Notes: generated by a model from the sequence alone, not told the origin. Numbered from the stretch's first letter, positions 1 through 8,911 are shown. The stretch: DNA of 64,000 nt from Tamlana crocina (GCA_040429635.1 CP158972.1:2242001-2306000); one strand, 5' to 3'. Numbers and translations: made by a program.

Positions 1-920
1 GCCTTTGGGATTGAATTAGTCACACCTAAGCCCATGCCCGGGTTGGTTCCGTAGGTAATCATAGGCTCAATATCGGCAGCGTCATAGTTGAACTCTGCGT
101 CGAATTCAGCACCTTCTTCAGTGTAAAGGGTTTGCCAATATTCCATGGCTTTATCCCAATCGGCACCTTTAGGTGTGTGCTTTCTTCCTTTAATATACTC
201 GAAAGTTTTCTCGTCTGGAGCAATCATTCCGCCACGGGCACCCATTTCAATAGAAAGGTTACAAACCGTCATACGGCCTTCCATAGACATATCTTCAAAC
301 ACATCTCCAGCATATTCAACAAAATAACCTGTTGCACCAGATGTGGTTTGTTGTGCAATAATGTAAAGTGCCACATCTTTTGGAGTAACACCAAAACCTA
401 ACTTTCCGTTTACGTTAATACGCATCTTTTTAGGTTTAGGCTGCATGATGCATTGCGTAGACAACACCATTTCTACTTCCGATGTACCGATACCAAATGC
501 AATAGCACCAAAAGCACCGTGTGTTGAAGTATGCGAATCACCACAAACAATAGTTGATCCTGGTAAAGTAATACCATTTTCAGGCCCTACAATATGAACA
601 ATACCATTGTTTCTATGCCCTAACCCCCAATGCGAAATACCATACTCAGCTGCATTGTTAGCCAAAGCCTCAAGCTGATTGGCCGAAAGTGGATCAGCAA
701 CTGGTAAATGCTGGTTCCAAGTTGGCGTATTGTGGTCTGCAGTAGCAAAAGTTTTTTCGGGGTACATCACTCCAATCCCTCTGCTTTTTAAACCTACAAA
801 AGCCACAGGACTAGTAACTTCATGTATAAAATGACGATCTATAAAAAATACATCCGGACCATCCTCTATTTTTCTAACAACATGTGAATCCCACACTTTG
901 TCGAACAACGTCTTACTCAT
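1..920 (-). CDS. leuC: 3-isopropylmalate dehydratase large subunit (LeuC), 3'-truncated by window edge
   Basis: Isomerises 2-isopropylmalate to 3-isopropylmalate in leucine biosynthesis, as a cytosolic heterodimer with LeuD. Reading the minus strand from the ATG at 918-920 gives [15 protein letters not shown], then the family stretches [33 protein letters not shown] and [11 protein letters not shown]. About 306 of the usual ~465 residues are visible and the frame stays open to base 1. The cysteines that bind the 4Fe-4S cluster lie in the missing C-terminal part. A TAnnTTTG box lies about 75 bp upstream of the start. The family is clear; whether leuD follows cannot be seen from this window. 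Confidence 0.95.
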   Translation of the reverse strand, partial: MSKTLFDKVWDSHVVRKIEDGPDVFFIDRHFIHEVTSPVAFVGLKSRGIGVMYPEKTFATADHNTPTWNQHLPVADPLSANQLEALANNAAEYGISHWGLGHRNNGIVHIVGPENGITLPGSTIVCGDSHTSTHGAFGAIAFGIGTSEVEMVLSTQCIMQPKPKKMRINVNGKLGFGVTPKDVALYIIAQQTTSGATGYFVEYAGDVFEDMSMEGRMTVCNLSIEMGARGGMIAPDEKTFEYIKGRKHTPKGADWDKAMEYWQTLYTEEGAEFDAEFNYDAADIEPMITYGTNPGMGLGVTNSIPK

Positions 921-993
921 ATTATGTTTTATTTAATTTTTATGTCTTAAAAGAATATACTTTTGGGCTTTGATGAAAACGCCAAAATGCCTG

Positions 994-1001
994 CAAATTT
1001 A
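994..1001 (-). promoter_or_regulatory. Probable promoter -7 box for leuC
   Basis: On the minus strand this reads TAAATTTG, a perfect match to the Bacteroidota -7 consensus TAnnTTTG, about 75 bp upstream of the leuC start. No clear TTG -33 element sits at the usual distance, so the assignment rests on the -7 box and its position. I found no Leu-rich leader peptide between it and leuC. Confidence 0.45.
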
Positions 1002-1139
1002 CGAAAAACTGTTTGTTTTTTAAACATCTTGCTGAAATTAACCCCCAACATCAATTGTTTTTAAATAATTATTAATGGATTTAGAAATAATCAATAATTT
1101 TTTAACGGAACCGCTATATGGTTATAAATTTTAAAGCGC

Positions 1140-1526
1140 TTAGTTCAATCGGTCAGATACGTATTCCACTTTGGTTTTTCCGTGTGGTTTGGCCTTACCG
1201 TCTTCCCCCAAATTCACCATTACAATATTTGATATGGTAATAATGGTTTCGTGGGTCATTTTGTTTCTTACCTCGCAGCTAAGCACCAAAGACGCCTTAC
1301 CAAATTTAACCACCTCAATGCCAATTTCAACAATATCACCTTGTTTTGCCGAGGCTTTAAAGTCTATTTCACTCATAAATTTGGTCACCACTTTTTGGTT
1401 TTCCAACTGGATGATGGTGTACAAAGCGGCTTCTTCGTCTATCCACTCCAATAATCGGCCGCCAAATAAAGTACCATTGGCGTTTAAATCTTCGGGTTTA
1501 ACCCATTTTCTTGTATGAAATCTCAT
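1140..1526 (-). CDS. Acyl-CoA thioesterase, hotdog fold (YciA-like)
   Basis: A single hotdog domain of 128 residues, predicted to hydrolyse acyl-CoA thioesters in the cytosol. The N-terminal segment carries NANGTLFGGRLLEWIDEEA, the typical thioesterase helix region with GTLFGG at about residues 18-23 and an acidic residue near position 30. This is followed by beta-strand segments such as DIVEIGIEVVKFGKASLVLS. The length fits the short YciA/acyl-CoA hydrolase family. The gene stands alone between leuC and a DUF72 gene on the same strand. Substrate preference cannot be told from sequence. Confidence 0.85.
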   Translation of the reverse strand: MRFHTRKWVKPEDLNANGTLFGGRLLEWIDEEAALYTIIQLENQKVVTKFMSEIDFKASAKQGDIVEIGIEVVKFGKASLVLSCEVRNKMTHETIITISNIVMVNLGEDGKAKPHGKTKVEYVSDRLN

Positions 1527-1666
1527 GTGTTTGTTGTCTTGTTTTTAATAAAATATTTTTACATTTTGATAAAATTCTGGTTCTCGATACAAATTTTTCT
1601 CATTTCATTCGAAAAATTCACTCGAACTGACGTCTTGGCAAATTTAATGTTCAAAATCTACCACTG

Positions 1667-2554
1667 TCAAAATAATTCTTGTTGCTCTTTTTCGTTCGGA
1701 ATTTTAAGCTGATATCCCAATTCATCATTCAACTTTTTAATAAAATATGCCGAAAGCAAAGGCGATTCCTTTTCAATATTTTGATGGGTGAAAAAATCAA
1801 TTTCCTTAATGCCTTGTGCTTTCCAAGTTTTTAACCGCTCTACCCAATCATCCAATCTGCTGTAATCGGTGGGGTGGTTCGCGCCTACGTAGCGCACAAA
1901 AGCCGTTGGGTTGGTAAGGCGCATGTGCATCAAATCGCGACGGCCTGCAGTATCGACAATCACATTCGAAATGTTATGGCTTTCCAAAAGCTGAAATAAA
2001 TCCTCTGCAACCTTATTGTCGTTATACCAATCGGTATGCCTAAACTCGACCGCTAACGGAATTTCCTTTGGCCAATTTTCTACAAAGTCCACCACCCTAT
2101 CAAAATCCTTCGGTGCAAAATTATTGTGCATTTGTAAAAAAACGGTGCCCAGTTTCTCCTTAAGGTTGGAGGCATTGTAAAGGTAATTTTCAACTACCTC
2201 CTTTGTATCGTTCAATCGTTTCCAGTGGCTAATTTCCTGATTTAGCTTCGGGAAAAATTTAAAACCCTCTGGCGTTTTGTCGTGCCAAGTGGAAAACTGT
2301 TCCGCAGGGAAAATCCTGTAAAACGTGGCATTTAGCTCAATAGCATTGAATTGCGACGAGTAATACCCCAACTCATCCTTAGTCCCGCGCGGGTAAAATC
2401 CTTTTAAATCGGCACGGTTCCACTTAGCACATCCCACATAAATTTCGGGCACATTGTCATCCTTCACTTTATTTAATACCGTTTTGGTTTTCGGGTGGTC
2501 TTTCGGTAAAGTAAAATCGATTTGTTCTGGATGTTCAACGCTTCCAAACTTCAT
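1667..2554 (-). CDS. DUF72 family protein (YecE-like)
   Basis: A 295-residue protein of the DUF72/YecE TIM-barrel-like family. Visible signatures are YVGCAKWNRADLKGFYPRG near residues 40-58, the segment SSQFNAIELNATFYRIF, a KFFPKLNQEISHWKRL stretch, LGTVFLQMHNNFAP, and AVEFRHTDWY. These follow the order seen across the family, whose biochemical role is not established. It is monocistronic in appearance, with about 140 bp to the upstream thioesterase and a divergent plus-strand gene beginning 130 bp from its start. It is probably cytosolic, with no signal peptide. Confidence 0.85.
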   Translation of the reverse strand: MKFGSVEHPEQIDFTLPKDHPKTKTVLNKVKDDNVPEIYVGCAKWNRADLKGFYPRGTKDELGYYSSQFNAIELNATFYRIFPAEQFSTWHDKTPEGFKFFPKLNQEISHWKRLNDTKEVVENYLYNASNLKEKLGTVFLQMHNNFAPKDFDRVVDFVENWPKEIPLAVEFRHTDWYNDNKVAEDLFQLLESHNISNVIVDTAGRRDLMHMRLTNPTAFVRYVGANHPTDYSRLDDWVERLKTWKAQGIKEIDFFTHQNIEKESPLLSAYFIKKLNDELGYQLKIPNEKEQQELF

Positions 2555-2683
2555 GTTATCAATAGGTTTGTATGGTTGAGTAAAAGTAGAAAAATAGAAT
2601 TGTTAATAAACTGGTTGATAATAATAAAATACGATGCCCAAATAGCTTTTTATAATATTTAACTTTATTGAAAACTTTCCAAA

Positions 2684-3100
2684 ATGAACACTCGACAATC
2701 CCAAATTAAAAGTATTCGTCCAGAAATTTTAAGCAACACTATTAACGACAACATGAGCAGCGACGAGCGCTTTCAGAATCTCGTTTTACGCCCTGTCATT
2801 AAATTTCAAAACGATTTATTCATTGAAGTTTTCAGGAATTATGTGGCTAAGCACAAATCGGTTTTTTACGACTTGTCTTTGGAAAAGCGACAACTCTATA
2901 TTGAAAATGCCATCCAAAAAGACATGAAGTTTAGAAACTCATTGAAAGGAATGGTTATTGGGCAATTTACGGTTGAAGAATATTTGGTTTACATTGAAAA
3001 CTCATCGGCACTGAACAAACGTATGATGAACATCGTCAAGGAACGGCTTTTAAGCCAAATCCAATTGTTTGAAAAGCCGGAATATTTAAAAGCCGTTTAG
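2684..3100 (+). CDS. Uncharacterised flavobacterial protein, 138 aa
   Basis: I do not recognise a characterised family. The protein is mostly helical in appearance and lacks a signal peptide or membrane segment, so it is probably cytosolic. Its central part, about residues 30-115, is charged and regular (EVFRNYVAKHKSVFYDLSLEKR, then FRNSLKGMVIGQFTVEEY). The next gene on the same strand starts 8 bp after its stop, so the two are very likely co-transcribed. Coding bias and the tight spacing support a real gene. Confidence 0.7.
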   Translation: MNTRQSQIKSIRPEILSNTINDNMSSDERFQNLVLRPVIKFQNDLFIEVFRNYVAKHKSVFYDLSLEKRQLYIENAIQKDMKFRNSLKGMVIGQFTVEEYLVYIENSSALNKRMMNIVKERLLSQIQLFEKPEYLKAV

Positions 3101-3107
3101 CATTTAA

Positions 3108-3554
3108 ATGACCACAAAGCAACAGCTTCTGCAAATTTGTAACGAGCGGATAGACAAACGTGTTAACGATTACAAAGAAGAGATTAATTTAATAAAAGAA
3201 TCTATTGAAAGTAATGACAAGGGCGATTCTGAAGACGACGATTCTGGCAACGGCAAGCTGTTAAACGACCTCGAAAAAAACATGGGTTATTTAAACGATG
3301 CGCAACAAGCCAAAGCATTTTTAAAACAAATTAAGCTCAACGTAAGTACAACCTACGCGGCACTGGGCAGCATTGTTAAAACCAAACAAATGAATTTTTT
3401 CCTCTCTACAAGTATTGGAAAAATTGAATTGGGTAACGAGGTTTATTACGCCATTTCTTTAAGGTCGCCCATTGGCCAATTGCTAAAAAACAAATCTAAA
3501 AAGGATCGTTTTGAGTTTAACCAAACCAAATACGTCATTACTGAAATTATATAA
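3108..3554 (+). CDS. GreA/GreB C-terminal-domain-like protein
   Basis: A 148-residue protein. Residues ~1-60 contain a charged helical region with an acidic run (SNDKGDSEDDDSGNGK). The C-terminal half, with GKIELGNEVYYAISLRSPIGQLLKNKSKKDRFEF, resembles the FKBP-like C-terminal domain of transcript cleavage factors GreA/GreB, where a SPLG..L motif is typical. The long coiled-coil of true Gre factors that enters the polymerase secondary channel is at best shortened, so it may bind RNA polymerase without cleavage activity; that is inference. It is co-directional with the 138-aa gene 8 bp upstream and its 3' end overlaps the convergent DUF2461 gene by 8 bp. Confidence 0.6.
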   Translation: MTTKQQLLQICNERIDKRVNDYKEEINLIKESIESNDKGDSEDDDSGNGKLLNDLEKNMGYLNDAQQAKAFLKQIKLNVSTTYAALGSIVKTKQMNFFLSTSIGKIELGNEVYYAISLRSPIGQLLKNKSKKDRFEFNQTKYVITEII

Positions 3555-4227
3555 CCGACACACCGTTTAAATCGGTAGTGAGTACATCGCTCATGTAATC
3601 GAAAAAAGGACGCACGGCTTTAAAAGAAGTATCCACTTCGTTTAAAAACCCGGAATCCATTACTTCGTCATCGGTGTATTTTTTTGTGAAGATGTATTGT
3701 TTTTTCTTGATTAAATCGATAGATGGATGTTCTTTACTGAAGCCTTTGGGTGCGGTTTTAACCTCGTCACCCACAAAGGCATCGCCCCAAACACTATTGA
3801 ATTTTTTATTGGCTAAAATATCCCGGATTTCGGCATCGTCCATTTCAAATTCCTTCCGGATTCGAAGCAAATCCTCTTTAGCGGGCTCCCAAAACCCGGT
3901 GGCCAAAAAACTCTCGTTATTGGGTTGGATGTGCAGATAGTAACCACCTCGCAATTTTGGTTTTGTCCGGTGGAACGAACCTCCGAAATGTGTTTTATAA
4001 GGCAACTTATTTTTTGAAAAACGAACATCTCTGTAAATTCTAAATATTTTGAGTTTATCGATATCGTCATGTTTATTCAGGTTTTCAAAAATAGCATTGT
4101 AAAAGGCCTTTACCTCTTTTTCAACCGATTTGAATTCAGCCTTATTTTCATTGAACCAATCCCGATTGTTGTTTTTTTCTAATTTATTTAAAAAGGTGAA
4201 AACCGACTTTGAAATTACAACACTCAT
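3547..4227 (-). CDS. DUF2461 domain-containing protein
   Basis: DUF2461 (TIGR02453) protein. The start at 4227 gives MSVVISKSVFTFLNKLEKNN and fits the family N-terminus; an in-frame ATG at 4257 would add ten residues. Family features include NNRDWFNENKAEF near the N-terminus, KIFRIYRDVRFSKNKLPYKTH, then FHRTKPKLRGGYYLHIQP and FLATGFWEPAKEDLLRIR. The biochemical function is unknown. There is no signal peptide. It ends convergently with the Gre-like gene, overlapping by 8 bp. Confidence 0.85.
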   Translation of the reverse strand: MSVVISKSVFTFLNKLEKNNNRDWFNENKAEFKSVEKEVKAFYNAIFENLNKHDDIDKLKIFRIYRDVRFSKNKLPYKTHFGGSFHRTKPKLRGGYYLHIQPNNESFLATGFWEPAKEDLLRIRKEFEMDDAEIRDILANKKFNSVWGDAFVGDEVKTAPKGFSKEHPSIDLIKKKQYIFTKKYTDDEVMDSGFLNEVDTSFKAVRPFFDYMSDVLTTDLNGVSVI

Positions 4228-4256
4228 AACAATATTTTTAATTGTACTAAAATACA

Positions 4257-4283
4257 AAAAGTCCCGACCTAGTCGAGACTTTT
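4257..4283 (-). terminator. Rho-independent terminator after the secreted-protein gene
   Basis: Inverted repeat with arms 4257-4268 and 4272-4283 (seven pairs, one mismatch, four pairs) around a 3-base loop. On the minus strand it is followed by a T-rich tract. It lies 24 bp beyond the stop of the gene at 4307-4861 and just upstream of the DUF2461 gene, separating the two units. Confidence 0.75.
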
Positions 4284-4306
4284 CTTTTCATATTGTGTTT
4301 ACTTGA

Positions 4307-4861
4307 TTAAAGGCTACCCTTAGTGTAAATTTTTGTTTTTATTTGGTTGGACGTTTCATCGTAATATTCAATTACAAAATCACCGTTTTTATTGAAATAC
4401 CCTATACCATTTTGCACTTCACCACTTATAATGTAGTTGCCTCTAGATTGGGTTGTCCATGCGCTTCCTATTTCAACAAACTGATTGTTGTCATTATCAA
4501 AAGCAATATCAAAACCTCGGCTATTTGGCGTAAATTTGTACTGCCCATCATCGTTCACAAAATGTGTGGTTTTGGTCAGCAAATCAAATTCTGAATCGTT
4601 ATCATCATCAACCATCAACATTTTCTCCACTTTTTTGGTGGATTTAACACGCTGTTGATTGACCTTCTTTTTGTCCTTTTCGTCAAGTTTTACATCGGCC
4701 GTTTCTCGGGTTACCACTTTTACTTTTTTCTCGGTAGTAGCCTCACCGTCATCATATTTAACGGTTTTAACTTGAGTTTCCTGTTTTACTTCTTTTGGAG
4801 TTTCTTGTGCCCAGGCTGTAGTAAAAACAGACATGGCCAATATATATGCTAAATTTTTCAT
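4307..4861 (-). CDS. Secreted protein of unknown function, 184 aa
   Basis: An N-terminal signal peptide (MKNLAYILAMSVFTTAWAQ) predicts export to the periplasm. After it comes a highly charged Lys/Glu/Asp-rich segment (about residues 20-100), then a C-terminal region with beta-type segments such as GYFNKNGDFVIEYYD. I do not recognise a known domain. It is followed by a strong terminator and preceded by a small acidic lipoprotein gene on the same strand 43 bp away, suggesting one envelope-related unit. Function unknown. Confidence 0.75.
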   Translation of the reverse strand: MKNLAYILAMSVFTTAWAQETPKEVKQETQVKTVKYDDGEATTEKKVKVVTRETADVKLDEKDKKKVNQQRVKSTKKVEKMLMVDDDNDSEFDLLTKTTHFVNDDGQYKFTPNSRGFDIAFDNDNNQFVEIGSAWTTQSRGNYIISGEVQNGIGYFNKNGDFVIEYYDETSNQIKTKIYTKGSL

Positions 4862-4904
4862 CTTTATTTTTTTATATTAAAAGTTGCTTGATTTTAACCT
4901 AAAA

Positions 4905-5129
4905 TTATTTTTGTGATTCTTCCTTGGTCTCTTCGATTTCATCTTCAACATCTTCCAAGGCATCTTGCACATCGTCTGATATTTCTTTAGAGTTGTCTTT
5001 AATTTCGGTTTTCACCTCTTCAATGGCGCTTTCTATTTTTTCGTCTGCTGTTTTCTTTTCATCTCTACAACCCACAAAAACGGTTGATAAAACGAACAAA
5101 AACATTAAACTAATTAGCGTCTTTTTCAT
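4905..5129 (-). CDS. Small acidic lipoprotein, 74 aa
   Basis: An N-terminal lipoprotein signal with the Cys at about residue 21 (STVFVGC) predicts lipid anchoring in the envelope. The mature part is about 50 residues, almost entirely Glu, Asp, Lys and small residues (ESAIEEVKTEIKDNSKEI), with heptad-like spacing that suggests a long amphipathic or coiled-coil helix. There is no recognised family. It lies between the secreted protein gene and dps, all on the minus strand. Confidence 0.75.
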   Translation of the reverse strand: MKKTLISLMFLFVLSTVFVGCRDEKKTADEKIESAIEEVKTEIKDNSKEISDDVQDALEDVEDEIEETKEESQK

Positions 5130-5248
5130 GATTTTTGATTTTAAAAGTTACCTTTCTAAATTACTAGATCTTACCATTTAAGATTGCTTTGATTCAAACA
5201 AATAGGAACTCATTTGAACGGAACAACCTTTAAATTCTAAATTGTTTT

Positions 5249-5755
5249 TTAGGATATTTCGACCACTTTTTCCTTTAAAGTAGCTGTTGAATCTTTATTC
5301 CACGCATCGAGCATCCAACTGTGTTTTTCCAGTTCCCTGATGTATGCGCCAATTAAATCGACCGTACCTTCGTCTGAAACACTATTGGCCACATCGACCA
5401 CTTTCGACATTTGTTTTAATAGTTTTTTGTGATCCTTTAATGTTTCGGTAATCATGTCAGTATCCGATTTCAACGGTACTTCTTCGGTGATAGATGATAC
5501 TTTTAGGTAATCTTCCAATTTACTCATGGGATGGTATCTTAATGTCAAGATACGCTCGGCAATTTCATCGATTTTCACCTTGGCATCGTTGTACAATTCT
5601 TCAAACTTCAAATGCAAATCGAAAAAGTTTTTACCAAGAATATTCCAATGGTTGCTTCTTAATTTTTGATAATAAATGTGGTAATCCGCTAACAAAATAT
5701 TGAGCTCAACAACCACTTTTAAAAGTTCTTCATCTTTCATATTCAAATAGTTCAT
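5249..5755 (-). CDS. dps: Dps family ferritin-like DNA-protection protein
   Basis: Dps proteins form dodecamers that oxidise and store iron and protect DNA during starvation and oxidative stress. The ferroxidase signature is visible: SNHWNILGKNFFDLHLKFEELY, with the His of NHWN, the later His of DLHLKFEE and the downstream acidic residues of KIDEIAERIL. The start at 5755 (MNYLNMKDEE) gives 168 residues and fits the family; an upstream ATG at 5788 would add eleven residues but overlaps the predicted promoter. A promoter-like sequence and a 20-bp palindrome precede the gene. Confidence 0.9.
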   Translation of the reverse strand: MNYLNMKDEELLKVVVELNILLADYHIYYQKLRSNHWNILGKNFFDLHLKFEELYNDAKVKIDEIAERILTLRYHPMSKLEDYLKVSSITEEVPLKSDTDMITETLKDHKKLLKQMSKVVDVANSVSDEGTVDLIGAYIRELEKHSWMLDAWNKDSTATLKEKVVEIS

Positions 5756-5785
5756 AATATTTTGATTTTTAAATTTTTCTATTAT

Positions 5786-5816
5786 CAAACTATGAAGGAT
5801 AGGACTAAAAAGTCAA
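5786..5816 (-). promoter_or_regulatory. Probable dps promoter
   Basis: On the minus strand, TTG at 5814-5816 is followed after 21 bases by TAGTTTG at 5786-5792, one base shorter than the TAnnTTTG consensus. Its position 31 bp upstream of the dps ATG at 5755 supports that start and argues against the longer ORF beginning at 5788. Confidence 0.4.
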
Positions 5817-5851
5817 GTGCTTTAACAGGCTTTAACCCAATAGGCGGCGCA

Positions 5852-5871
5852 TTAACATAAATTTATGTTAA
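5852..5871. promoter_or_regulatory. 20-bp perfect palindrome upstream of dps
   Basis: TTAACATAAATTTATGTTAA is a perfect 20-bp inverted repeat with no loop, so it looks like a dimeric regulator site rather than a terminator. It lies about 97 bp upstream of the dps start and about 35 bp upstream of the predicted -33 element, a position suited to an activator. It does not match the OxyR, PerR or Fur consensus that I know. The regulator is unknown. Confidence 0.45.
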
Positions 5872-5924
5872 CAAAATTGGGGGTTGTTAAAAGTTTTAAG
5901 GGGAGTTAAGAAGAAAAAAATGCT

Positions 5925-6704
5925 TTATTCGAAATCGATTTTATTCAAAATCAACCCGGAAGCGGGTGCGATATAATTCATTTTTAAGTTGCTATCGGGC
6001 TGCAAACTAGTTTCGATATCGTTCAGCGAAAGTTTGCCTTTGCCCAAATCAATAAGCGTGCCCATCATTAACCGAATTTGGTTGCGCATAAACCCTTTGC
6101 CCCGAACACGCAATAAATATGTTTTTTCAGGAAAGTAATTGGCCGTGTACAACGTGTTTTCTACAATTTCGCAGGTCAATATTTTTCTGTTATAAACACC
6201 CGTTTCTGATGGTTTGTAACAATAGGATTTTAGGTAATGTTCACCTTCAAATAACTTGGCGCCCTGTTTCATAATATCAACATCCAATTCATCTAAAATG
6301 GTAGTCATTATGGGGGCACAAAACGGATGGCATTTTTCGCCATAGGTAAACAAATACAGGTATTCCTTTACTTTAGAGTGGTTGATGATATTGAATTTCT
6401 TATCGACTTCTTTAATACTCAAGGCCCGAATATCTTGCGGCAGATTGTAATTGAACCATTTTAGGAAGTACTCTTGATCTTCAATGGGTTCTTCCAAAAA
6501 CAATTCAAAGGCCGCCTGCTCTGCCGAAACCATGGCATCGGTCCTACCTGAAGTTAAAGTCTTAAAAGGTTTACCTTCAAGCACATAATTCATGGTACGA
6601 TCTACCATAAGATGCAATGTTTTTACATCTGGTTGTTTTTGCCATCCATGAAAACGATAGCCCAAATACTGGATCTTGATTAAGTAGAAGAACTTTTTAT
6701 TCAA
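5925..6704 (-). CDS. TruA-family pseudouridine synthase-like protein (divergent)
   Basis: TruA enzymes isomerise uridines 38-40 of tRNA. The N-terminus (YLIKIQYLGYRFHGWQKQP) and the catalytic segment SGRTDAMVSAEQ, with the catalytic Asp at residue 56, place it in the family, as do GKGFMRNQIRLMMGTLIDLG and the C-terminal ASGLILNKIDF. The motif after the Asp departs from the usual GRTDxGVHA, so this is a divergent member, perhaps a paralogue of a normal TruA elsewhere. Its start lies 16 bp after hisIE, so it is likely the last gene of the his transcript. Confidence 0.75.
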   Translation of the reverse strand: MNKKFFYLIKIQYLGYRFHGWQKQPDVKTLHLMVDRTMNYVLEGKPFKTLTSGRTDAMVSAEQAAFELFLEEPIEDQEYFLKWFNYNLPQDIRALSIKEVDKKFNIINHSKVKEYLYLFTYGEKCHPFCAPIMTTILDELDVDIMKQGAKLFEGEHYLKSYCYKPSETGVYNRKILTCEIVENTLYTANYFPEKTYLLRVRGKGFMRNQIRLMMGTLIDLGKGKLSLNDIETSLQPDSNLKMNYIAPASGLILNKIDFE

Positions 6705-6719
6705 AACGGAACAATAGTT

Positions 6720-7313
6720 TTACTTGTGCCTTCCTTTTAGTTCGTTTTCAATATCCTTTAAGGTAAACCCTTTGGCTTGAAGCAGCATTAAATAATGAAA
6801 TAATAAATCGGCCGATTCGTAAAGAAACAACTCGTCATTATTATCCATGGCTTCAATCACCGTTTCCACAGCTTCCTCGCCTACTTTTTGGGCAACTTTA
6901 TTGATGCCTTTTGAAAATAGGCTCGCCACATAAGATTTGTTGGTGTCTTTATTGGCAACACGTTCTGCAATCACATCTTCTAAAGTTGAAAAGAACCCGT
7001 AGGAAGGTTTATTGTCTTCTCCCCAACAATTACCGGTACCTTTATGGCAAGTAGGCCCAGCTGGATTTACTCGAACCAAAAGGGTGTCGTTATCGCAGTC
7101 GTTCTTTATATCAACAAGATTTAGAAAGTTTCCGCTTTCTTCACCTTTGGTCCAAAGACGTTTTTTACTTCTGCTGTAAAAAGTCACCTTTTGGGTTTCC
7201 AATGTTTTTTGATAAGCCTCCTCATTCATATAGCCCAACATCAAAACGTTTTTTGTTGAAGCATCCTGAATAATAGCAGGTACTAAACCGTGAGCATCGT
7301 ATTTTATAGTCAT
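6720..7313 (-). CDS. hisIE: Bifunctional phosphoribosyl-AMP cyclohydrolase / phosphoribosyl-ATP pyrophosphatase (HisIE)
   Basis: Performs steps 2 and 3 of histidine biosynthesis. Residues ~1-105 are the HisI cyclohydrolase domain, including MLGYMNEEAYQKTLET, FYSRSKKRLWTKGEESGN and the metal-binding Cys/His stretch PTCHKGTGNCWG. Residues ~105-197 are the HisE domain, with VASLFSKGINKVAQKVGEEA and VETVIEAMDN. The 197-residue length is normal for the fused form. It is the last his gene of the operon, with hisF 58 bp upstream and a TruA-like gene 15 bp downstream. Confidence 0.95.
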   Translation of the reverse strand: MTIKYDAHGLVPAIIQDASTKNVLMLGYMNEEAYQKTLETQKVTFYSRSKKRLWTKGEESGNFLNLVDIKNDCDNDTLLVRVNPAGPTCHKGTGNCWGEDNKPSYGFFSTLEDVIAERVANKDTNKSYVASLFSKGINKVAQKVGEEAVETVIEAMDNNDELFLYESADLLFHYLMLLQAKGFTLKDIENELKGRHK

Positions 7314-7371
7314 AATTATCTTTTGCCGTTCATTTTAAGAGATTAGTTCGACGTTCCTCTATGAAGTGACG

Positions 7372-8127
7372 TTATAATCGCACTTCAATATTATGTTTTT
7401 TCAACTTTTTTTTTAATTCTGGGATGGGGATTTCACCGAAATGAAAAACACTGGCGGCCAAAGCGGCATCAGCTTTTCCTTCAATAAATGTATCGGCAAA
7501 ATGCTGTACATTTCCTGCACCACCCGATGCAATAATAGGAATATTTAATTCGGTGGACAATTTAGCCAAGGCCTTATTGGCAAATCCGTTTTTTGTACCA
7601 TCATGATCCATACTAGTAAATAAAATTTCACCAGCGCCACGTTCTTCAACTTCTTTTGCCCATTCGAACAAATCGATTTCGGTGGGAATGGTTCCTCCCG
7701 CCAAATGTACTTTCCAGTTGCCATCAATTTGTTTGGCATCAATAGCCACCACTACGCATTGGCTCCCAAATTTATCAGCTAGTTCATTAACCAATTCCGG
7801 ACGTTTCACTGCCGAAGAATTAATGGACACCTTATCAGCACCACATTGTAACAAATCGTCAACATGTTCCACACTCGAAATACCTCCACCAACCGTAAAA
7901 GGAATGTTCACTTGTTCGGCAACACGTAAAACCATATCCAAAGTGGTGGCACGTCCTTCTAAGGTGGCCGAAATATCTAAAAACACCAGTTCGTCGGCTC
8001 CAACTTCAGCATATTGCTTCGCCAACTCTACTGGGTCGCCGGCATCGCGTAAATCCACAAAGTTGACTCCTTTAACGGTTCGTCCGTTTTTAATATCCAA
8101 ACAGGGAATAATTCGTTTTGTAAGCAT
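7372..8127 (-). CDS. hisF: Imidazole glycerol phosphate synthase cyclase subunit (HisF)
   Basis: The cyclase half of IGP synthase, which uses ammonia from HisH to convert PRFAR to IGP and AICAR. The 251-residue TIM barrel has both catalytic aspartates: D11 in [16 protein letters not shown] and D130 in VVVAIDAK. The phosphate-binding loops FTVGGGISS and IIASGGAGN are also present. It lies directly after hisA (52-bp gap) as in most his operons. Confidence 0.97.
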   Translation of the reverse strand: MLTKRIIPCLDIKNGRTVKGVNFVDLRDAGDPVELAKQYAEVGADELVFLDISATLEGRATTLDMVLRVAEQVNIPFTVGGGISSVEHVDDLLQCGADKVSINSSAVKRPELVNELADKFGSQCVVVAIDAKQIDGNWKVHLAGGTIPTEIDLFEWAKEVEERGAGEILFTSMDHDGTKNGFANKALAKLSTELNIPIIASGGAGNVQHFADTFIEGKADAALAASVFHFGEIPIPELKKKLKKHNIEVRL

Positions 8128-8179
8128 TCAAAATTCTTTTTATAATTTCCGATACTGCGGAAATAGAAAAACAAGTCAT

Positions 8180-8911
8180 TTAGACAAATTTTTCTAATTG
8201 CTGTAAACTGATTTTATTTTCGTAAATCGCTTTGCCGATGATGACACCTTCACAGCCCAATTCCTTTAAAACAGGCAACTCATCAATATGTGAAATTCCG
8301 CCGGAAGCAATTAATTTTATGGATTGTTTGCTCGAGTTACTGCATTCTGAAATGATTTGTTTGTACAAATCTACCGACGGCCCTTGAAGCATACCGTCTT
8401 TTGCTATGTCGGTACAAATTACATACTGAATACCTTTTTTTTGGTAACCTTTTATAAACGAAATCAACTCTAGCGAACTCTCTTCCTGCCAGCCACTTAT
8501 GGCTATTTTTCCATTATTGCAATCGGCTCCGAGTATAATTTTCTCGCTGCCGTATTTGTTTATCCAACCTTCAAAAGTTTTGGCGTCCTTAACAGCAATA
8601 CTTCCTCCGGTAATCTGCCGAGCACCAGAATTAAAAGCAATGTGTAAATCTTCATTAGATTTTAAACCTCCACCAAAATCGATTTTCAATTTGGTTTTTG
8701 TGGCTATCTGTTCCAACACTTTGTAATTCACAATATGTTGCGCTTTAGCGCCATCCAAATCCACTAAATGTAAATATTGAATGCCCGCTCCTTCGAACAT
8801 TTTGGCTACTTCCAACGGATTTTCGTTATATACTTTTTTGGTGTCGTAATCTCCCTTTGTTAATCGGACACATTTTCCGTCAATTATATCGATGGCTGGT
8901 ATGATTCTCAT
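8180..8911 (-). CDS. hisA: ProFAR isomerase (HisA)
   Basis: Isomerises the ProFAR intermediate to PRFAR (step 4 of histidine biosynthesis). The 243-residue TIM barrel carries the catalytic aspartates D8 ([20 protein letters not shown]) and D130 (ILGADCNNG), together with IDFGGGLKS and IASGGISHI phosphate loops. It resembles HisF as expected for these paralogues. A four-helix-bundle gene separates it from hisH upstream. Confidence 0.96.
   Translation of the reverse strand: MRIIPAIDIIDGKCVRLTKGDYDTKKVYNENPLEVAKMFEGAGIQYLHLVDLDGAKAQHIVNYKVLEQIATKTKLKIDFGGGLKSNEDLHIAFNSGARQITGGSIAVKDAKTFEGWINKYGSEKIILGADCNNGKIAISGWQEESSLELISFIKGYQKKGIQYVICTDIAKDGMLQGPSVDLYKQIISECSNSSKQSIKLIASGGISHIDELPVLKELGCEGVIIGKAIYENKISLQQLEKFV

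Noticed and set aside
132-401. 89-aa plus-strand ORF at the window start
   Set aside because: Antisense to leuC, whose frame reads through to the window edge.
7682-8197. 171-aa plus-strand ORF opposite hisF
   Set aside because: Antisense to a fully conserved HisF frame; composition fits a shadow ORF.
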